Counted from the first letter of the stretch, positions 32,086-44,559 are shown. The stretch is DNA of 64,000 nucleotides from Papio anubis (GCF_008728515.1 NC_044986.1:111774313-111838312), one strand, 5' to 3'. Notes: generated by a model not told the origin, from the letters alone. Program-made: numbers and translations.

Positions 32086-33631
32086 AGGGTATTCTTTAAG
32101 GGTACAACTTGTGTCCAGGGCCACCCTGAACAGTCAAAGCTATGATCTTCTTTGCCAGATCTCCTGGGAATCCTAGGGCTGAGCACAACATTTGCATCCT
32201 CAGAGGCTGATAACCCTCCCTTCTCTCATGAGGATATGAATATAGGTAAGAAGGAAGAGGAGGCATGGTCTAGTCCTTGGGTCACCTGAGACTGAACAGG
32301 AGAGAAGCAGGGTACCTAGACCATCATGTTCTTCATGGAACCAAAGGGCTCACTGCCCAATGTGCCAAGACTATGACAGCAGGTTTGTGAGAAAAGCAAA
32401 ACTTTTATTATTCCCAAGGAGACAGGAGTCCAGCTCAGATCTGTCTCCCTCTGCTGGCTTCAAGGGAATCGTTTTATTAGAAAAGGTTTAGGGATGGATT
32501 CTAGGATTAGTGGGTGATTGGTGGAAGGAAAGGGGAAACCTAGAAAGTGTTGGGCATGAGCAGTTATCTCTTCATGCCTCCTCGTGGGTCCCACGCGGAA
32601 ATTCAGGGTGTGTTAGTATGAAACGTGTGGTGGAAGTGCAGACTGCGACACCACAAGCTGGTTCTGTACAGGCTCTAGTTGGTCATGTTGGTTCCAACCA
32701 ATTGTAGCCTGTTTTGTTATCCCATAAGAGGAGGGAGTTTTAGCATTTTGGCCAGTTGTTTGTTTTGTTTTTAATCTGTGTATTTGTAAGCTCAAGAAAT
32801 TATGTTAGCCATTGGTGTCTTTATCTCTTTGGACGGTGGTTTCAGTGTCTTCTTTACGGGGTAAGTCCAAGCCGGCACTTCTGCCCACTCCTGTGCTCCA
32901 TCACCATGGACCCTGCACAGCTGATCCTCTGGCCTTGTGCTTTGCATCTCACTCGATGCGCCTCATTCTGCTCCAGCTGCCATCTTTGCAGCTGCCAAGT
33001 CTCTCTCTGCCCTGTTGCCACTGCCACTCTATCTCACTCTATAGAAAACCTGGCCATGGCTGCTTCTGCTGGGCCCTGCGCTGTCTACCCCATTCCCCCT
33101 GGACTAGTCTGGATTGCACTTCTCTGTTGCTTTGACTGGTTCTAGCCTTCTCTACTGCTGCTGCCAGCCCTTCCCTCTAGAACTGCTAAAGATGCACATG
33201 CCACTCTCCAGCTGCTGCTATCTTCTCTTCTGCTTATCTGTAAGGCTAACAACTGTCCCTGCAGCTCCCTAACCATGAAGTATATTCCCTCTCTGTCATC
33301 ATACCTATTTCTCTCCCCTATAAGATGTTGAGTCTTAATGGTGATCTTATTCTATTCTTCCATAGCTCTAACACAAACCTCCAAAAATTGACTTGAATTG
33401 GGAAAACTATGGGATTTCCCCCTGAATTGTGATAGTGCTCTCTGCCACACTCTTTTCATCTGTAGTAGCTCTCCTTTCGCTTATGGTGGTAGATTTTTTC
33501 ACAGGCATTCTACTGATGTTGGGGTTTAGGCACACAGATCTCTCACTGTGAGTATCTAGAACAAAATGAAAAACATGAAAGACTCCATCTCTACATCCTT
33601 CTGCTGGGATCTCTCAGGAAGCAACAGTCTT
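32086..33631. other. unassigned sequence, possible degraded ERV remnant
   Basis: About 1.5 kb without a recognised common repeat. The part around 32385-32500 (gcaaaacttttattattccc) has an LTR-like feel in reverse complement, and 32880-33260 is Ser/Cys/Leu-rich in translation, but I cannot name a family. Plus-strand frames of 129 and 107 codons overlap in different phases there and are not called. Confidence 0.3.
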
Positions 33632-33672
33632 ATGCAAATAGTTTCCGGGCTTCTTGAAATAGACATGCAAAT
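33632..33672 (+). promoter_or_regulatory. paired octamer (ATGCAAAT) motifs
   Basis: Two perfect POU-factor octamers at 33632-33639 and 33665-33672, same orientation, 33 bp apart (about three helical turns). Motif evidence only. Confidence 0.35.
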
Positions 33673-34456
33673 TAGAACCCACAGTGGCTTTGGGCTACAC
33701 CACATTATACACATAACAGGAAAAGGAGGATGAAAGGTTCTTTCTGAGCTCCATGCCTGGGAAAACCTGTTCAGACACAGACATTGGCAAAAGATGGTCA
33801 GCATATGGAGGGGCCTTGGGTGGATTTAACAAAGAGAAACTATCAAGGCCCAGGGACCTAGATTCAAAGCATTCCTTTCTCCTGGGCTTTGTTTTCTCTC
33901 ATTCTGCGCTCTCTGATTGTGTAACTGTCTAAACAAATTCGGACATGAAAGGGAAACCCCCGACACGACTTTAGTGGTCGCATTTATGCTCCATCGTGGT
34001 ACCCACACAGTTGTATCCGGGCAGGCCATGCATGAGGATGTGGTAAGGAAATCTATCATTTCCTTAAAAAATAAAAAATAAATAAATAAGAAAATGCGCC
34101 TTTCTTCTCCTAACTTCTCTTCTTTCATTTCTGACTTATAGCCCATGAGCCATACATCTGGGGTGCTTTATGGGGATTGTTTTCACTGAGAGGTGAAACA
34201 GAAGCCATGCTTTGCCCGGCCTGGGCAAGTGCTTCTGGGAACGTTCAGAGGCTCCTCAGGAGATGGGCACGGTGCCTGGAATAAAGCACTTCAGCCTTTG
34301 TTGAGCAAACAAATTCCCTTAAATTGGAAAAAAAAATTCCTTTTTTTTAACATTGGAGAAGTAGTAATTTCCCCATTTTTTTTTTTAACATAATAGAATA
34401 GAAAGTTGGCTAACATAAGCTGGATAAATAACTGAGATTACTCAACAAGCTAGGTA
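33673..34456. other. unique sequence
   Basis: No transposon recognised; contains a short (TAAA)n run near 34075-34090 and T-runs near 34338 and 34376. Confidence 0.4.
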
Positions 34457-34474
34457 TAGAAAATGGGTTCAGGG

Positions 34475-34783
34475 GCCAGGTGTAGTGGCTCATGCCTGTC
34501 ATCCATCCCAGCACTTTGGGAGGCTGAGGCAGGCGATCACTTGAGGTCAGGAGTTCAAGACCAGCCTGGCCAACATGGTGAAATCCCATCTCTACTAAAA
34601 ATAAAAAAAATTAACCGGGTGTGGTGGCACGCACCTGTAATCCCAGCAACTCTGGAGGCTGAGGCAGGAGAATCGCTTGAACCCAGGAGGCAGAGCCTGC
34701 AGTGAGCCGAGATCGCGCCACTGCACTCCAGCCTGGGTGACAGAGAGTAAGATTTGTCTCAAAAAAAAAAAAAAAAAAAAGAA
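34475..34783 (+). mobile_element. AluS-type element
   Basis: Full length with A20-like tail. Flanks aaaatgggttcagg and aaaagtgggtttagg are a decayed target duplication. A four-base duplication (catccatccc) lies in the left arm. Confidence 0.94.
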
Positions 34784-34800
34784 AGAAAAAGTGGGTTTAG

Positions 34801-36332
34801 GTATAAGTGCTTTGGTGATCTGCTTTTAGATGGTCCAACCCCTTTCTCCAAACCATGACCAGGTAAAAACATGCTTGGAAACCATAGCAAAGTTTTCAAA
34901 TTAAGCCTTTATTTCTGGAGCTGTTTTCCATACCTCATAATTTCTCTTGGTTCTTATGATTACTATGATGTTTAAAGTCAATACTATTCATAAAATTTGG
35001 TTTCTTAGGTTATGCTGAGGCACTGAGTCAGAAAAATCATGTCTTATTAAAATCGAGGTAGAAATATTCTTCACACCTGATCAAAATGCCAACTGACTTT
35101 ATGACTTCAGGCACGAGTGTCTCTGTTTATGAACATTTTTAAAAGACAGTAGTTTTGCTTTTAATGAACATATTTAGATATCATGGTTAAGATTCAATTT
35201 GCAAAACAATGCATTTCCAGGTTTGGGGGTAAAAGATGCCCATCAATATCTATCATTAATTTCATTATTTTGACATAGTGAGAAATTGAATCAAGCAATT
35301 ACTTTCCTTTGTGCCTCAGGTTGAAGCTGGTCAAGGAAATTTAAGACACGGGAGTGATTTGAAAGAAAAAAACTCCTTAGAGCTATGAAAATAATGCACA
35401 TTGAGGCACATTTATTGTTTGAAAGGTCACACTGTAAACATAATTCCATTATTAGGCGATCCCAGTACTGTTAAAGGGACCATCACACACTACGCAGGTA
35501 TGGCGCATTCCAACTTGTAAAATTAGAATAACTTAGAAGAATGAGCTTTTATAACATAAAGGCATTTTCTGCAGATTTCTAAATAAATGAATGTGCAACT
35601 TTCCGACATCGCTAATGATGTAAAGTGAACTCTGTCTGCACATTATTTCATTTGTGCATGGCACACAACTGTTTTCAAATCAAGTGAGGTGTAAATTAAG
35701 TTTCAAATTAAGAAAAATCGAGTCTAAGACCGTATAATCTGGAGATCACTTATCAGCACTCTGTAAACTTCAGTGTTCTTGTTTTTCTTTTCAAATATGT
35801 TACTGTCTAGCCCTGTGCTTTTTCGGCATGGGTCAGTCTCTCTGTCTGAAGTCCTCCCTCACCTCCTACACGTCTCCATCCCATCCTGCTTAGGACAGTC
35901 CCACGTACCAACATCCTAACCTCCTCCAGATGGTCAAAGCCAGCTTCAAGAATAGGATTTCCCTCGAAGCAGCCTAATAGACAATCCCTGGTGAAATGAG
36001 TTCTTCTCCCAACCTTTGCTTCCACTTGAGTTGTTCAACCCTCCTGCTAGTTCTCACTCAGTAGAATTCAGAAGGTTTCCGTGATTGTTCTCTAATCCTT
36101 GGCGTTCTTCAATTCTTCAGCAGCCTTCACCTGTACTCTTCACCCTAGTAACCTCGGGGCAGAGCCACTGGTTGAGCCTGCCTTAAAGGAGGTTCTCAGC
36201 ACATGTGTCCACCTTGAAGGAACCTAGGAGCATCCCTGTACCAAGGGGTTCATGAGTTACTTTTAAGGTAGATGATGGGGGTCTCTTTCACACCCCTACC
36301 ATGCAGGATGGGCCAATTAGAGAAAAACAAAA
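34801..36332. other. repeat-free AT-rich block, candidate conserved noncoding DNA
   Basis: About 1.5 kb without a recognised transposon. The middle (35030-35760) has many homeodomain-like ATTA/TAAT cores and retained CpGs. This is only suggestive of an enhancer; no coding frame is supported. Confidence 0.3.
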
Positions 36333-36494
36333 TTTTGTCTTGTCTCACTTGTCTTGCTCTGTTGTCCAGGCTGGAGTGCAGTGGCAAGATCAGAGATCAC
36401 TGCAGCCTCAAACTCCTGGGCTCAAACTCTCCTCCTGCCTCAGCCTTCCAAGTAGCTGAAACTACAGGCATGTGCCACCTTGCCTGGCTAATTT

Positions 36495-36525
<31 letters not shown>

Positions 36526-36645
36526 TTTTAGAGACAGTGTCTTCTTTTGTTACCCGAGCTGGTCTTGGACTACTGGCCCCAAGCAATCCTACTGCCTCAG
36601 CCTCTGAAAGCACTGGGAGTCCAGGCACGTGCTACTGCACCCAGT
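36333..36645 (-). mobile_element. AluJ-type element with (TTTA)n linker
   Basis: Old reverse dimer. Its central A-rich linker is expanded to a TTTA array at 36494-36528. Confidence 0.92.
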
Positions 36646-36908
36646 CTATCTCTCTCTCTTTTTAAAAATACAGCTTGAGAGTTCAAAGAAGTCTCAGAAG
36701 CAGAAACTGTGTCAATTCCCATCTCCATTGATAACTATCATTTTTGTCCCCTCCCCAGTCCAGGTTTGATAAGCAGTTATAGGGCAATTTGGTAGTAGTG
36801 TTGGAGTTGCCTCTTATAAAGAAAAAGGCACAAATAAAGCTTTTGAAAGTGGTTTGTCTAAGTCCTGACAATCCTGAACATTTTGACAGAAATATCAAGA
36901 AAACGTGT

Positions 36909-37211
36909 AGTCCGGGCACCATGGCTCACACCTGTGATCCTGGCACTTTGGGAGGCCGAGGTAGGCAGATCACTCGAGTTCAGGAATTCAAGACCAGCCT
37001 GATCAATATGGCAAAACCCCATCTCAACTAAAAGTACACAAATTAGCTGGGCGTGGTGGCGCACATCTGTAGTCCCAGCTGCTGGGGAGGCTGAGGCAGG
37101 AGGATCGCTTGAGCTCAGGAAGTGGAGGTTGCAGTGAGCTGTGACTGTGCCCCCGCACTCCAGCCTGGACAGTAGAGTGAGACCCTATCTCAAAAAAAAA
37201 AAAAAGAAAAA
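36909..37211 (+). mobile_element. old Alu (J/S)
   Basis: Full-length direct-strand dimer with A-rich tail at 37192-37211. It faces the preceding reverse Alu head to head with a 263-bp gap. Confidence 0.93.
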
Positions 37212-38639
37212 ATTTCATGGTAATCATTTCACAATGCATACATATATCCCAACATTCTGTTTAATACCAGAAATATATACAATTTTTACTTGTCAAATAT
37301 TAAAATGTTTCCCTACATAATTTCTGTCAGCACAATTCTTTAGTTTGGAGCTTGGAAATAACCCAACAAAAGCGGGAGGTAAAAATGCTACCCTGCACGC
37401 TAACTTTGCAGGAACATCCAACTGCTTCCCCACTGTGAGGACGGGAAGGAGGAGGCATTGCTTCCACCCAGATGCCTGTCTCTCAGCTTTCTCCTTATCT
37501 GGGCTCCCAGAGGTCTTCTGAGCAAACACAGGAGCAGCGATCTGGGGCCAAAGCAGCTGTCGGTTTTCTTCTCCCTCTTGACAAAAGCACTCAAACCACA
37601 AACCTTAAGGGAAAAAAACAAAACAAAACAAAACAGAGAAAAAAGTGGAAATACCTCTTTTCAAACACTGCAAAATCATGTCATTCTGCTCTTTAGATGT
37701 TTTTGTAAAACATCGGGGCAGATAGAGAACCATTTCCAGCTGAAGTGTTTATGATAATGAAAAAAAGCACTTTTATTTTTCCCACTGTGAGACACTTTTT
37801 CGGAAAGGCAAGAACTGCTGAAGGAAAAAGTCTCCAAGGGCTAGATTCCAATTAACTTCTGTACCAATTGCTGATAACTTTAGGCAATCACTGTTCTTTA
37901 GAAAATGGGACAGAGAGTCTAAAAGATCATAAAGACGAGATGACTGATCAACCAAGGCATAGAACCTCATACCACGTTTTCCTCAGTGTGTCACAATTTT
38001 AAAGAATTGTAAATAAAATACAGTAGATCCTATATTTGACATTCAATAACATAGAATTGTCGTTATATGTGTCTTGGAGCTTAGACATTGATCTGGGGGT
38101 CTGGAAAATACTTTAGTAGTCATACAATCCATCGCTGTGCATGGGTGAGCAGCAGAAATGTGATAGCATTGGAAGAACTTGAAATTTTTGGAGTAAGAAA
38201 ACCTGCCTTTGGGGTTCTAGTCACCTTTACTCCACTGTTTAGGAACTCTCATCTTGGATTAGGAATCGTATCCATTGGCTGCATAACAAGTGCAATGCCT
38301 GGTGCCACACAGTGATAGGCATTGGTTTTTCAGAAGGCTGTAGAGTTTTGCTGATGTAGGCTGGGATCAGCTGATCTTGGCTGGTCTCGCTCATTTGTGA
38401 TTCTCTGGCTTGCTCATACGTCTGTAATGGAGGCTGGGTCTTCTTTTATCCTCCTGCTGGAATCAGCAGACTGGCGTGGGTGTATCTTCCCCATGGGCAT
38501 TTCAAACTTCTGCTTGTACTGCCTTTGCTAGCCTTCTATCCATACTTGGGGAAAAAGCGAGGGTGGCAGTTACATAGTGAATTGAATGGATAACAAAATG
38601 TATGAATAATCAGGACCAAATGATGCTATCTACTACTGT
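37212..38639. other. unique sequence
   Basis: No transposon recognised apart from a short aaaac array near 37614-37635. Frames of about 75-100 codons on both strands overlap at 37293-37754, so none is called. Confidence 0.4.
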
Positions 38640-38785
38640 ACTTAATTCTCTCAATCTCAGGTCATCATCTGTTAAATGGGAATAATAATACACCTGTGAA
38701 AATTAAGTGAGCTGACACTGAAGAGTATCTAGCTCAAGCCCTGGAACAGAGCTGATGCTCAGTAAATATTACCTTTCTCCTATTC
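38640..38785 (-). mobile_element. MIR fragment
   Basis: tcatctgttaaatgggaata, aaattaagtgagctgacac and gctgatgctcagtaaatatt match reverse-complement MIR. Confidence 0.8.
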
Positions 38786-38850
38786 ACCTCTCCAATCTTG
38801 TAAAATGAAAACGAATACCTGCCACATCTCATGGGATCATCGTGAGGTTT

Positions 38851-39162
38851 GATTTTTGTTTGTTTGTTTGTTTTGTTTTTTTGATGGAGTCTTGATCTCT
38901 GTCACCCAGGCTGGAGTGCAGTGGCACAATCTCAGCCACTGCAACCTCCACCTCCTGGGTTCAAGTGATTCTCCTGCATCAGCCTCCTGAGTAGCTGGGA
39001 CTACAGATGTGCACCACCACGCCCAGCTAATTTGTATACTTTTAGTTGAGATAGGGTTTTGTCATATCGATCAGGCTGATCTTGAATTCCTGAACTCAAG
39101 CGATCTGCCCACCTCAGCCTCCCAAAGTGCTAGGATTATAGGCGTGAGCCACCATGCCCGGC
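38851..39162 (-). mobile_element. AluS-type element
   Basis: Full-length reverse dimer with (GTTT)n tail. Target duplication tgaggttt at 38843-38850 and 39169-39176. Confidence 0.94.
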
Positions 39163-39176
39163 CCATTCTGAGGTTT

Positions 39177-40479
39177 TTAAAAAGGCAAATACATGTAAAA
39201 ACAATTTGAAATAATGTTAATGGCTATATAATTTTTGTATTGCAAGAACATGTAGAATGTTTACTCTTACCTAGACATGAAAACTTTCAAGCACTTAATA
39301 TCAAATCACAATTTTCACTGAGCACTTTAGTATGTAGCAAGTGGATATTTATATTATAAATCAAAGCAAATATGTGTGACTGAGGAGGGTTGAGGCAGAG
39401 AGAAAAAGGGGGAAGGAGATTTGTCATGTTGGTTACGTAACTCCTTCAGTGTTACCCAAGATATTTGGAACTGATCCAGGAAGAAGACCTTTTCTATCCA
39501 TTATCATCCCAAAGCCTACAACTTGATGAAGATGTTTCTAAATAGTAAAGAGTGATGAGCAGGTCACAGAGGGTAAAGCCTTGATGGTGCTCAGGTCACA
39601 ATCCTCTCACTTTAATAAATCATCAACTGTTTAGGAAGCAGGCGGTGCAATCCCAGATAATAAACCCTAATTGTTTGGCTAGCTATGATCCCCAGAGACT
39701 CTAAGGGGCCTAAAGAAATTAACCTCAAAACTGACAAAGACGTGGGGAAGAAAGGGTCAGTGTTTAAGTGCAAGAGATGAGAAACATGAGCCTCCAACCA
39801 TGACATACCCAATAGCCTTTGTGACATTTACAAGTGCTGCTAGTCTAGAGAAGTTTATTATAAAGTTATTATTTCCCTCTCTTTTTTAACATCAAAATAT
39901 GAAAGAAGGGTGGCTCAAAGGGCAAAGGCATTTGCTAAGAGAGGTTCCTTGGTGCAGGGAGTTTTCCTCTGCAGGTGAGAAGCCCACCTACCACAGAGTA
40001 GAAATTCCTTAAGTCAGATTTCAGAGACAACTCCCTTTCTCTTGTGGTGTAAACTTAATTGATATTTCACCAGTGTCTACATATTTGATATTTATTGACT
40101 TTTTTTCTAAGTTTGGGTTAATCCCAGATGGTAAATTGCAAGCAGAGAGTGCCCTAATCCAAAGAAATCTTGGAGGCAAAAATGCAAATTTTTCTTGCTT
40201 CTGAATACTTTGGTAACATTGATCAATGTCAAGGCTGTTAGAGTATCTAATGATCTGACAATTATTCTTCACTGACATTTATTGCCCAGGTTAAAATATT
40301 TTCTAATCCCCACCACCATCTCTCTCCTCCTGCCCTCTTCACCCTGCAACAATCCAACCACTTCACACAAGACATAAAAGGTGCAGTCATCAGTATTTAA
40401 AGGACTTGGAAATGATAAATGATAAATGGACTAGTGTGCTCCATTTTATAAATGTTTATCTTTGATAAACACAAGACTC
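39177..40479. other. unique AT-rich sequence
   Basis: About 1.3 kb without a recognised element or supported gene. Confidence 0.4.
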
Positions 40480-40560
40480 TGTGCTTTTAAGTGTCTAACA
40501 CAGAACCTGGCTTGAAGTGGATGTTCAATGAATATTGGTTTCCTGAATACATAAGTGAAC
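40480..40560 (+). mobile_element. L2 3'-end fragment
   Basis: acacagaacctggcttgaag then tgttcaatgaatattggttt resembles the L2 terminus. Confidence 0.55.
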
Positions 40561-40789
40561 GAAGCACTCAATGTAATACCTTAATAGTCTAAAATAAAAT
40601 ATTTTCAAATGCTTACTTTGCAGCCCCTGACTAATAAAGAACAGAAATTTAAAATGTACTTTTAAGTCTTTATATGTCTTATGTTGGTGGGGATAATTTT
40701 TAATGAAATAAGACAAGGTGGATATAGTGCACTAGTGGTGGCTTCATTGAACTGAATGCTGTGTGCGTGAATTACTTAGCTGAAGCTTC

Positions 40790-40920
40790 TGCAATAGAGC
40801 AGGAAGAATAGTACCTCCCTCATGGGGCAGGGGGTAAGGGAATTGTATGAACTACTGCATGAAATCACTTAGCCTAGTGCCTGCCAACAGGTAAGCATTC
40901 AACAGCTATTGCCATTCTCA
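40790..40920 (-). mobile_element. MIR fragment
   Basis: gaagaatagtacctccctca, ttagcctagtgcctgcc and agcattcaacagctattgcc follow reverse-complement MIR. Confidence 0.7.
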
Positions 40921-41397
40921 TTTTTACCATCAACAGCTGCATCATCTCAGGAACTAATTGATAGGTTCCAAGTCCTGTTGATTCCAGGGGTTTAGTCAAG
41001 GACCTCTCAGACCATTATAAAAATATGGTGAACAACCCCAGGCTCCAGGGCTAAAGGGCTGGTGTATAAACAACCAGAAAAGTTCTACCTTCCCTAAGTG
41101 GTGCACTTATACAGAATATTCCAAATTCCTTCCAAAAGTCCTTTCCTTTGGCTCAGGAAAGCTTTTCTGGTTCCAAAATCTATGGTTGGAGTTTTTCAGA
41201 AAACAACCAGCCTTAAACATGCAGTCAGTCTAGTTTTGTTTAACTTTGGCATAGTACCCCCTCTGTTATATATACTTTAAACAAACCTTTAGGGAGATTG
41301 AGAGCCAGAGAGAGTACAGAGGGCCAGGAGGCAGAGGTGCAGGTAATCAATTGTACCAGATATATATATATTTTTTAATATCAAGGATAAAACTCTT
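40921..41397. other. unique sequence, no feature seen
   Basis: Only a short (TA)n run near 41360 stands out. Confidence 0.4.
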
Positions 41398-41416
41398 GAG
41401 AAGGGGACATGATTGG

Positions 41417-41691
41417 GGCCAGGCACAGTGGCTGACACCTATAATCCCAGCACTTTGGGAGGCCAGGGTAGGCGGATCACTTGTGGCCAGGAGTTCAAGA
41501 CCAGCCTGGCCAACATAGTGAAACCCCATCTCTACTAAAAATACAAAAAACTAGCTGGGCATGGTGGAGGCTGAGGCATGAGAATCACTTGAACCCAGGA
41601 GGCAGAGATCGCAGTGAGCCAAGATCATGCCACTGCACTCCAGCCTGTGCAACAGAGCAAGACTTTGTCTCACAAAAAAAAAAAAAAAAAA
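41417..41691 (+). mobile_element. AluS-type element with internal deletion
   Basis: Long target duplication, gagaaggggacatgattgg / gagaaggatacatgattgg (41398-41416, 41692-41710), 17 of 19 matching. About 30 bp of the second-arm head is missing (catggtggaggctgaggc). Confidence 0.95.
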
Positions 41692-41710
41692 GAGAAGGAT
41701 ACATGATTGG

Positions 41711-42094
41711 AAATTCTGATGAGAGGGGTTTCTGGGGTTAGAAAGGGCGCAAACAGCGCAAACCTGTCCGTGAACCTGTTCATGCCACGAACAGGGCAGA
41801 ATGCTTCAGGAAAGAGTTGTTGAAAGTAAAAAAGCAAATGATGGATGCAGCTTATTCTAGTTATTGAAGAATCCAACAGGATGGAAGCTAAATGTGGCAC
41901 ATGGCATGGGCAATGTCTCAACAGCAAGTGGAATAACAAGTCTTTTTCATGATTCAGGGACTAATAGCAGGGGAGGATGAGGAATGGCATCTCTGTTTTG
42001 AGTAAACAAGAGTGATTTCCTTCCCTGACACTGAAAAATGAAGCCTTTGAGGAAATAGAGGAAGGGTCTGGGGAAGAGGAGAGAGAATAGAATT
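41711..42094. other. unique sequence, no feature seen
   Basis: Contains a local near-repeat gcgcaaac/gcgcaaac around 41748-41763; otherwise unremarkable. Confidence 0.4.
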
Positions 42095-42110
42095 AAAGAT
42101 GGAAGTGAGG

Positions 42111-42416
42111 CTAGGCGCAGTGGCTCATGCCTGTAATCCCAGCACTTTGGGAGGCCGAGGGGGTAGATCACGGGGTCAGGAGATTGAGACCATCCTGGCC
42201 AACATGGTGAAACCCCATCTCCACTAAAAATACAAAAATTAGCTGGGTGTGATGGCGCATGCCTGTAATCCCAGCTACTTGGGAGGTTGAGGCAAGAGAA
42301 TCACTTGAACCTGGGAGGCAGAGATTGCAGTGAGCCAAGATCGCACCACTGCACTCCAGCCTGGGTGACAAAGCAAGACTCCGCACCTCCCCCCCACCAC
42401 AAAAAAAAAAAAAAAA
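42111..42416 (+). mobile_element. AluS/Y-type element
   Basis: Full length. Flanks aaagatggaagtga / aaagatggaggtga fit a target duplication. C-rich interruption (cacctcccccccaccac) just before the A-tail. Confidence 0.94.
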
Positions 42417-42689
42417 AAGATGGAGGTGAAGGAATGAGATTCTCATGGAGACAATTTAGTTTTTTATTTCCTAGGATAAAGTTCATCATGTATATCCAGA
42501 TAGGAGAAGAGTCACAAAGAGAATGGCACTAGACTGGAAATGGAAGTCGCATCAGAAGGTTTACAAACCTACGGAGAAACCTGAAAACATGGGGAGAGAT
42601 TAGTATGAATAATGCAATGATAGACGGAAGGGCTCGAGGAGTTCGGTTGAGTTTTGTGTCAAACCTGCTATAAATATAGGGCCTTGGAA

Positions 42690-42800
42690 CAAGTACTGTG
42701 TCTACCGTATTCTCCACCGTATCATCAGAACAGGAACAGCTTCCAGCACATAGTAGGTGCCTCACAGCTATTTGTTGAATGACTACATGAATAGAAGAAA
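42690..42800 (+). mobile_element. L2 3'-end fragment
   Basis: tccagcacatagtaggtgcc followed by tatttgttgaatgacta matches the L2 3' terminus. Confidence 0.75.
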
Positions 42801-43058
42801 TGATTAGGGAACCTAAACACTGTAATACAAAATGAGAAGTATTATTTAAGTCAGTACCAAAGAAAGAAGGTCCAGAGTCCCCCAGAAATGGCAATAATCT
42901 TTTATATAAGGACAGCGAGTTGCAATCAATATGTTGGGTCTAAAGATGTGTCAGAATGCTAAGACTCTGGACAAAGGATATACATGTCTGGTTAAGTGAG
43001 AATTAGGTTGCAGCCTGCACCTAAGGTGATGTAGAGAAAGAGTTAAGAATAGAAACTT

Positions 43059-43340
43059 GGACCCCGTGCAGTGGCCCACATCTGTAATCCCAACAGTTTG
43101 GGAGGCTGAGGAGGAAAGATTTATTGAGGCCAGGAGTTCAAGACCAACCTGGGTAACATAGCAAGGCCGTTTCTGCATAAAAAAAGTTAAAAATTAGCTG
43201 GGCATGGTGGTACATGCCTACAGTCCCAGATATTCAGGAGGCTGAGGCGGGAGGATCTCTTGAACTCGGGAGTTCAAGGCTGCAGTGAGCCATAACTGTA
43301 CCACCATACTCCAGCCTGAGCAACAGACAGAGACTTTGTC
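43059..43340 (+). mobile_element. AluJ-type element
   Basis: Diverged dimer (gggagttcaaggctgcagtg). The tail continues into a long AG-rich microsatellite. Confidence 0.9.
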
Positions 43341-43477
43341 AAAAAAAAAAATAAAAAAAAAAGAAAATGAAAGAAAGAAAGAGAGAGAGAAAGAAAGAAA
43401 GAAAGAAAGAAAGAAAAGAAAAGGAAAGAAAAGAAAAGAAAAGAAAAGAAAAGAAAAGAAAAGAAAAGAAAAGAAAG
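43341..43477 (+). repeat. Alu-tail microsatellite, (GAAA)n then (AAAAG)n
   Basis: Pure A/G tract: A-run with interruptions, gaaa repeats at 43389-43415, then about nine AAAAG units at 43425-43473. Likely length-polymorphic. Confidence 0.95.
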
Positions 43478-44048
43478 AACTGGAGACTACCAAGGAGGTG
43501 ATCAAGAGGTGATAGAGTTGATGTAGATACTGAGTTCTTTAGAATGCTGATGTATGAACTGGAGGAGAGAAGGACGTTAATTAGGGATGAAAATCATCAA
43601 TGAAGGAAGAGGCAGGGGCAGTGGACCAACATGTGATTCCATCTGGAGGGCAGAGTGGCTCGCCCTGTCTTGGGGGATGTCTTGTGAATACAAGAACTGC
43701 AGATGGAAAGAAGGGCAAGGGATGTGGCATCTTCCTTAAATCGCATTGACAGGTTCATATATGGTGCACATGTGTTGCATTTATGATGCAAAAGTGTCCT
43801 GGCACCTTGGTGATGGCATAGATGTGTGTAGTCACATTTAAGGAGTCACCAGTTGAAGTAGAGATATTGAATTATTCTCACAGAGAAAATTCCTCAAGCC
43901 TAAAGAAGTTCAGGAAAATCTCATCTTTTCAATTGCATTATGCCCTGACCTAGGTCTTTGCCATTTTTCTTTCATTGTCTATTTTTTCCAAGTGACCAGC
44001 AATGCTGAATGAAACAGTCAGTCCTGATTTATGTGGACTCCTGGACAG

Positions 44049-44083
44049 TATGCCCGCACGCGCACGTCCACACACACACACAC
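44049..44083 (+). repeat. alternating purine-pyrimidine (GC/CA)n tract
   Basis: gcccgcacgcgcacg then a (CA)n run: mostly alternating and potentially Z-DNA-forming, about 0.5 kb upstream of the putative promoter. Confidence 0.7.
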
Positions 44084-44368
44084 TCATTTTTTTAATTCTC
44101 GGCTATTCAGGAACAGAGTCCATAAATCTGTTTTTGAAACTTTCTCTAAAAAGAGGCTACAGTTATATGCCTCTAAACATCTGGCCAAACTGCAAAAAAA
44201 CCCAGTTAACTATCCAGATGTGAAATTCACACTGGGCTGAACATGGGTTTTTAGAAGTACCCACGCAGTGGGATTTCTTTTTCAGCTTTCTGTACACAAA
44301 CTAGAAAAGCAGCTCAGTAATGGTGTCGACTAGATCCATTCTTGTGGGGGTCCCACTTCTTAAGAGAG

Positions 44369-44405
44369 GAATGAATGATGAATGAATGAATGAACGAACG
44401 AACAA
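44369..44405 (+). repeat. (TGAA)n/(CGAA)n short tandem repeat
   Basis: gaatgaatgatgaatgaatg followed by gaacgaacgaac; may derive from an L2 tail. Confidence 0.85.
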
Positions 44406-44559
44406 ATGCAACAGTACTCTCAGCTCTAGAGAGAGCAAGCTACAGAGCCCAAAGCGACTGGATGCTCCCGCTCACCCCCCTCGCCTCCTGCCCTGGGTGA
44501 GCTGCCCTGTGGGTTGGTTCAGATCACTTTTCCTGGCTCAAACGCGTTACCTAAGACAG

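Larger units (their letters stand above)
43478..44559. other. unique sequence upstream of the putative promoter
   Basis: Beginning of the 8-kb Alu-free zone. Contains an alternating purine-pyrimidine tract (44049-44083) and a tgaa run (44369-44405), listed separately. No exon recognised. Confidence 0.45.

Noticed and set aside
33000..33260. Cys/Ser-rich frames suggesting a small secreted protein
   Set aside because: Two phases overlap, no signal peptide or family recognised; probably chance in a pyrimidine-rich region.
43341..43477. Identity with the RFC1 disease repeat
   Set aside because: Motif is the same, but this tail belongs to a diverged AluJ and the flanks give no reason to equate the loci.
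43218..43505. Phe/Ser-rich minus-strand frame
   Set aside because: Translation of the (GAAA)n/(AAAAG)n Alu-tail microsatellite.
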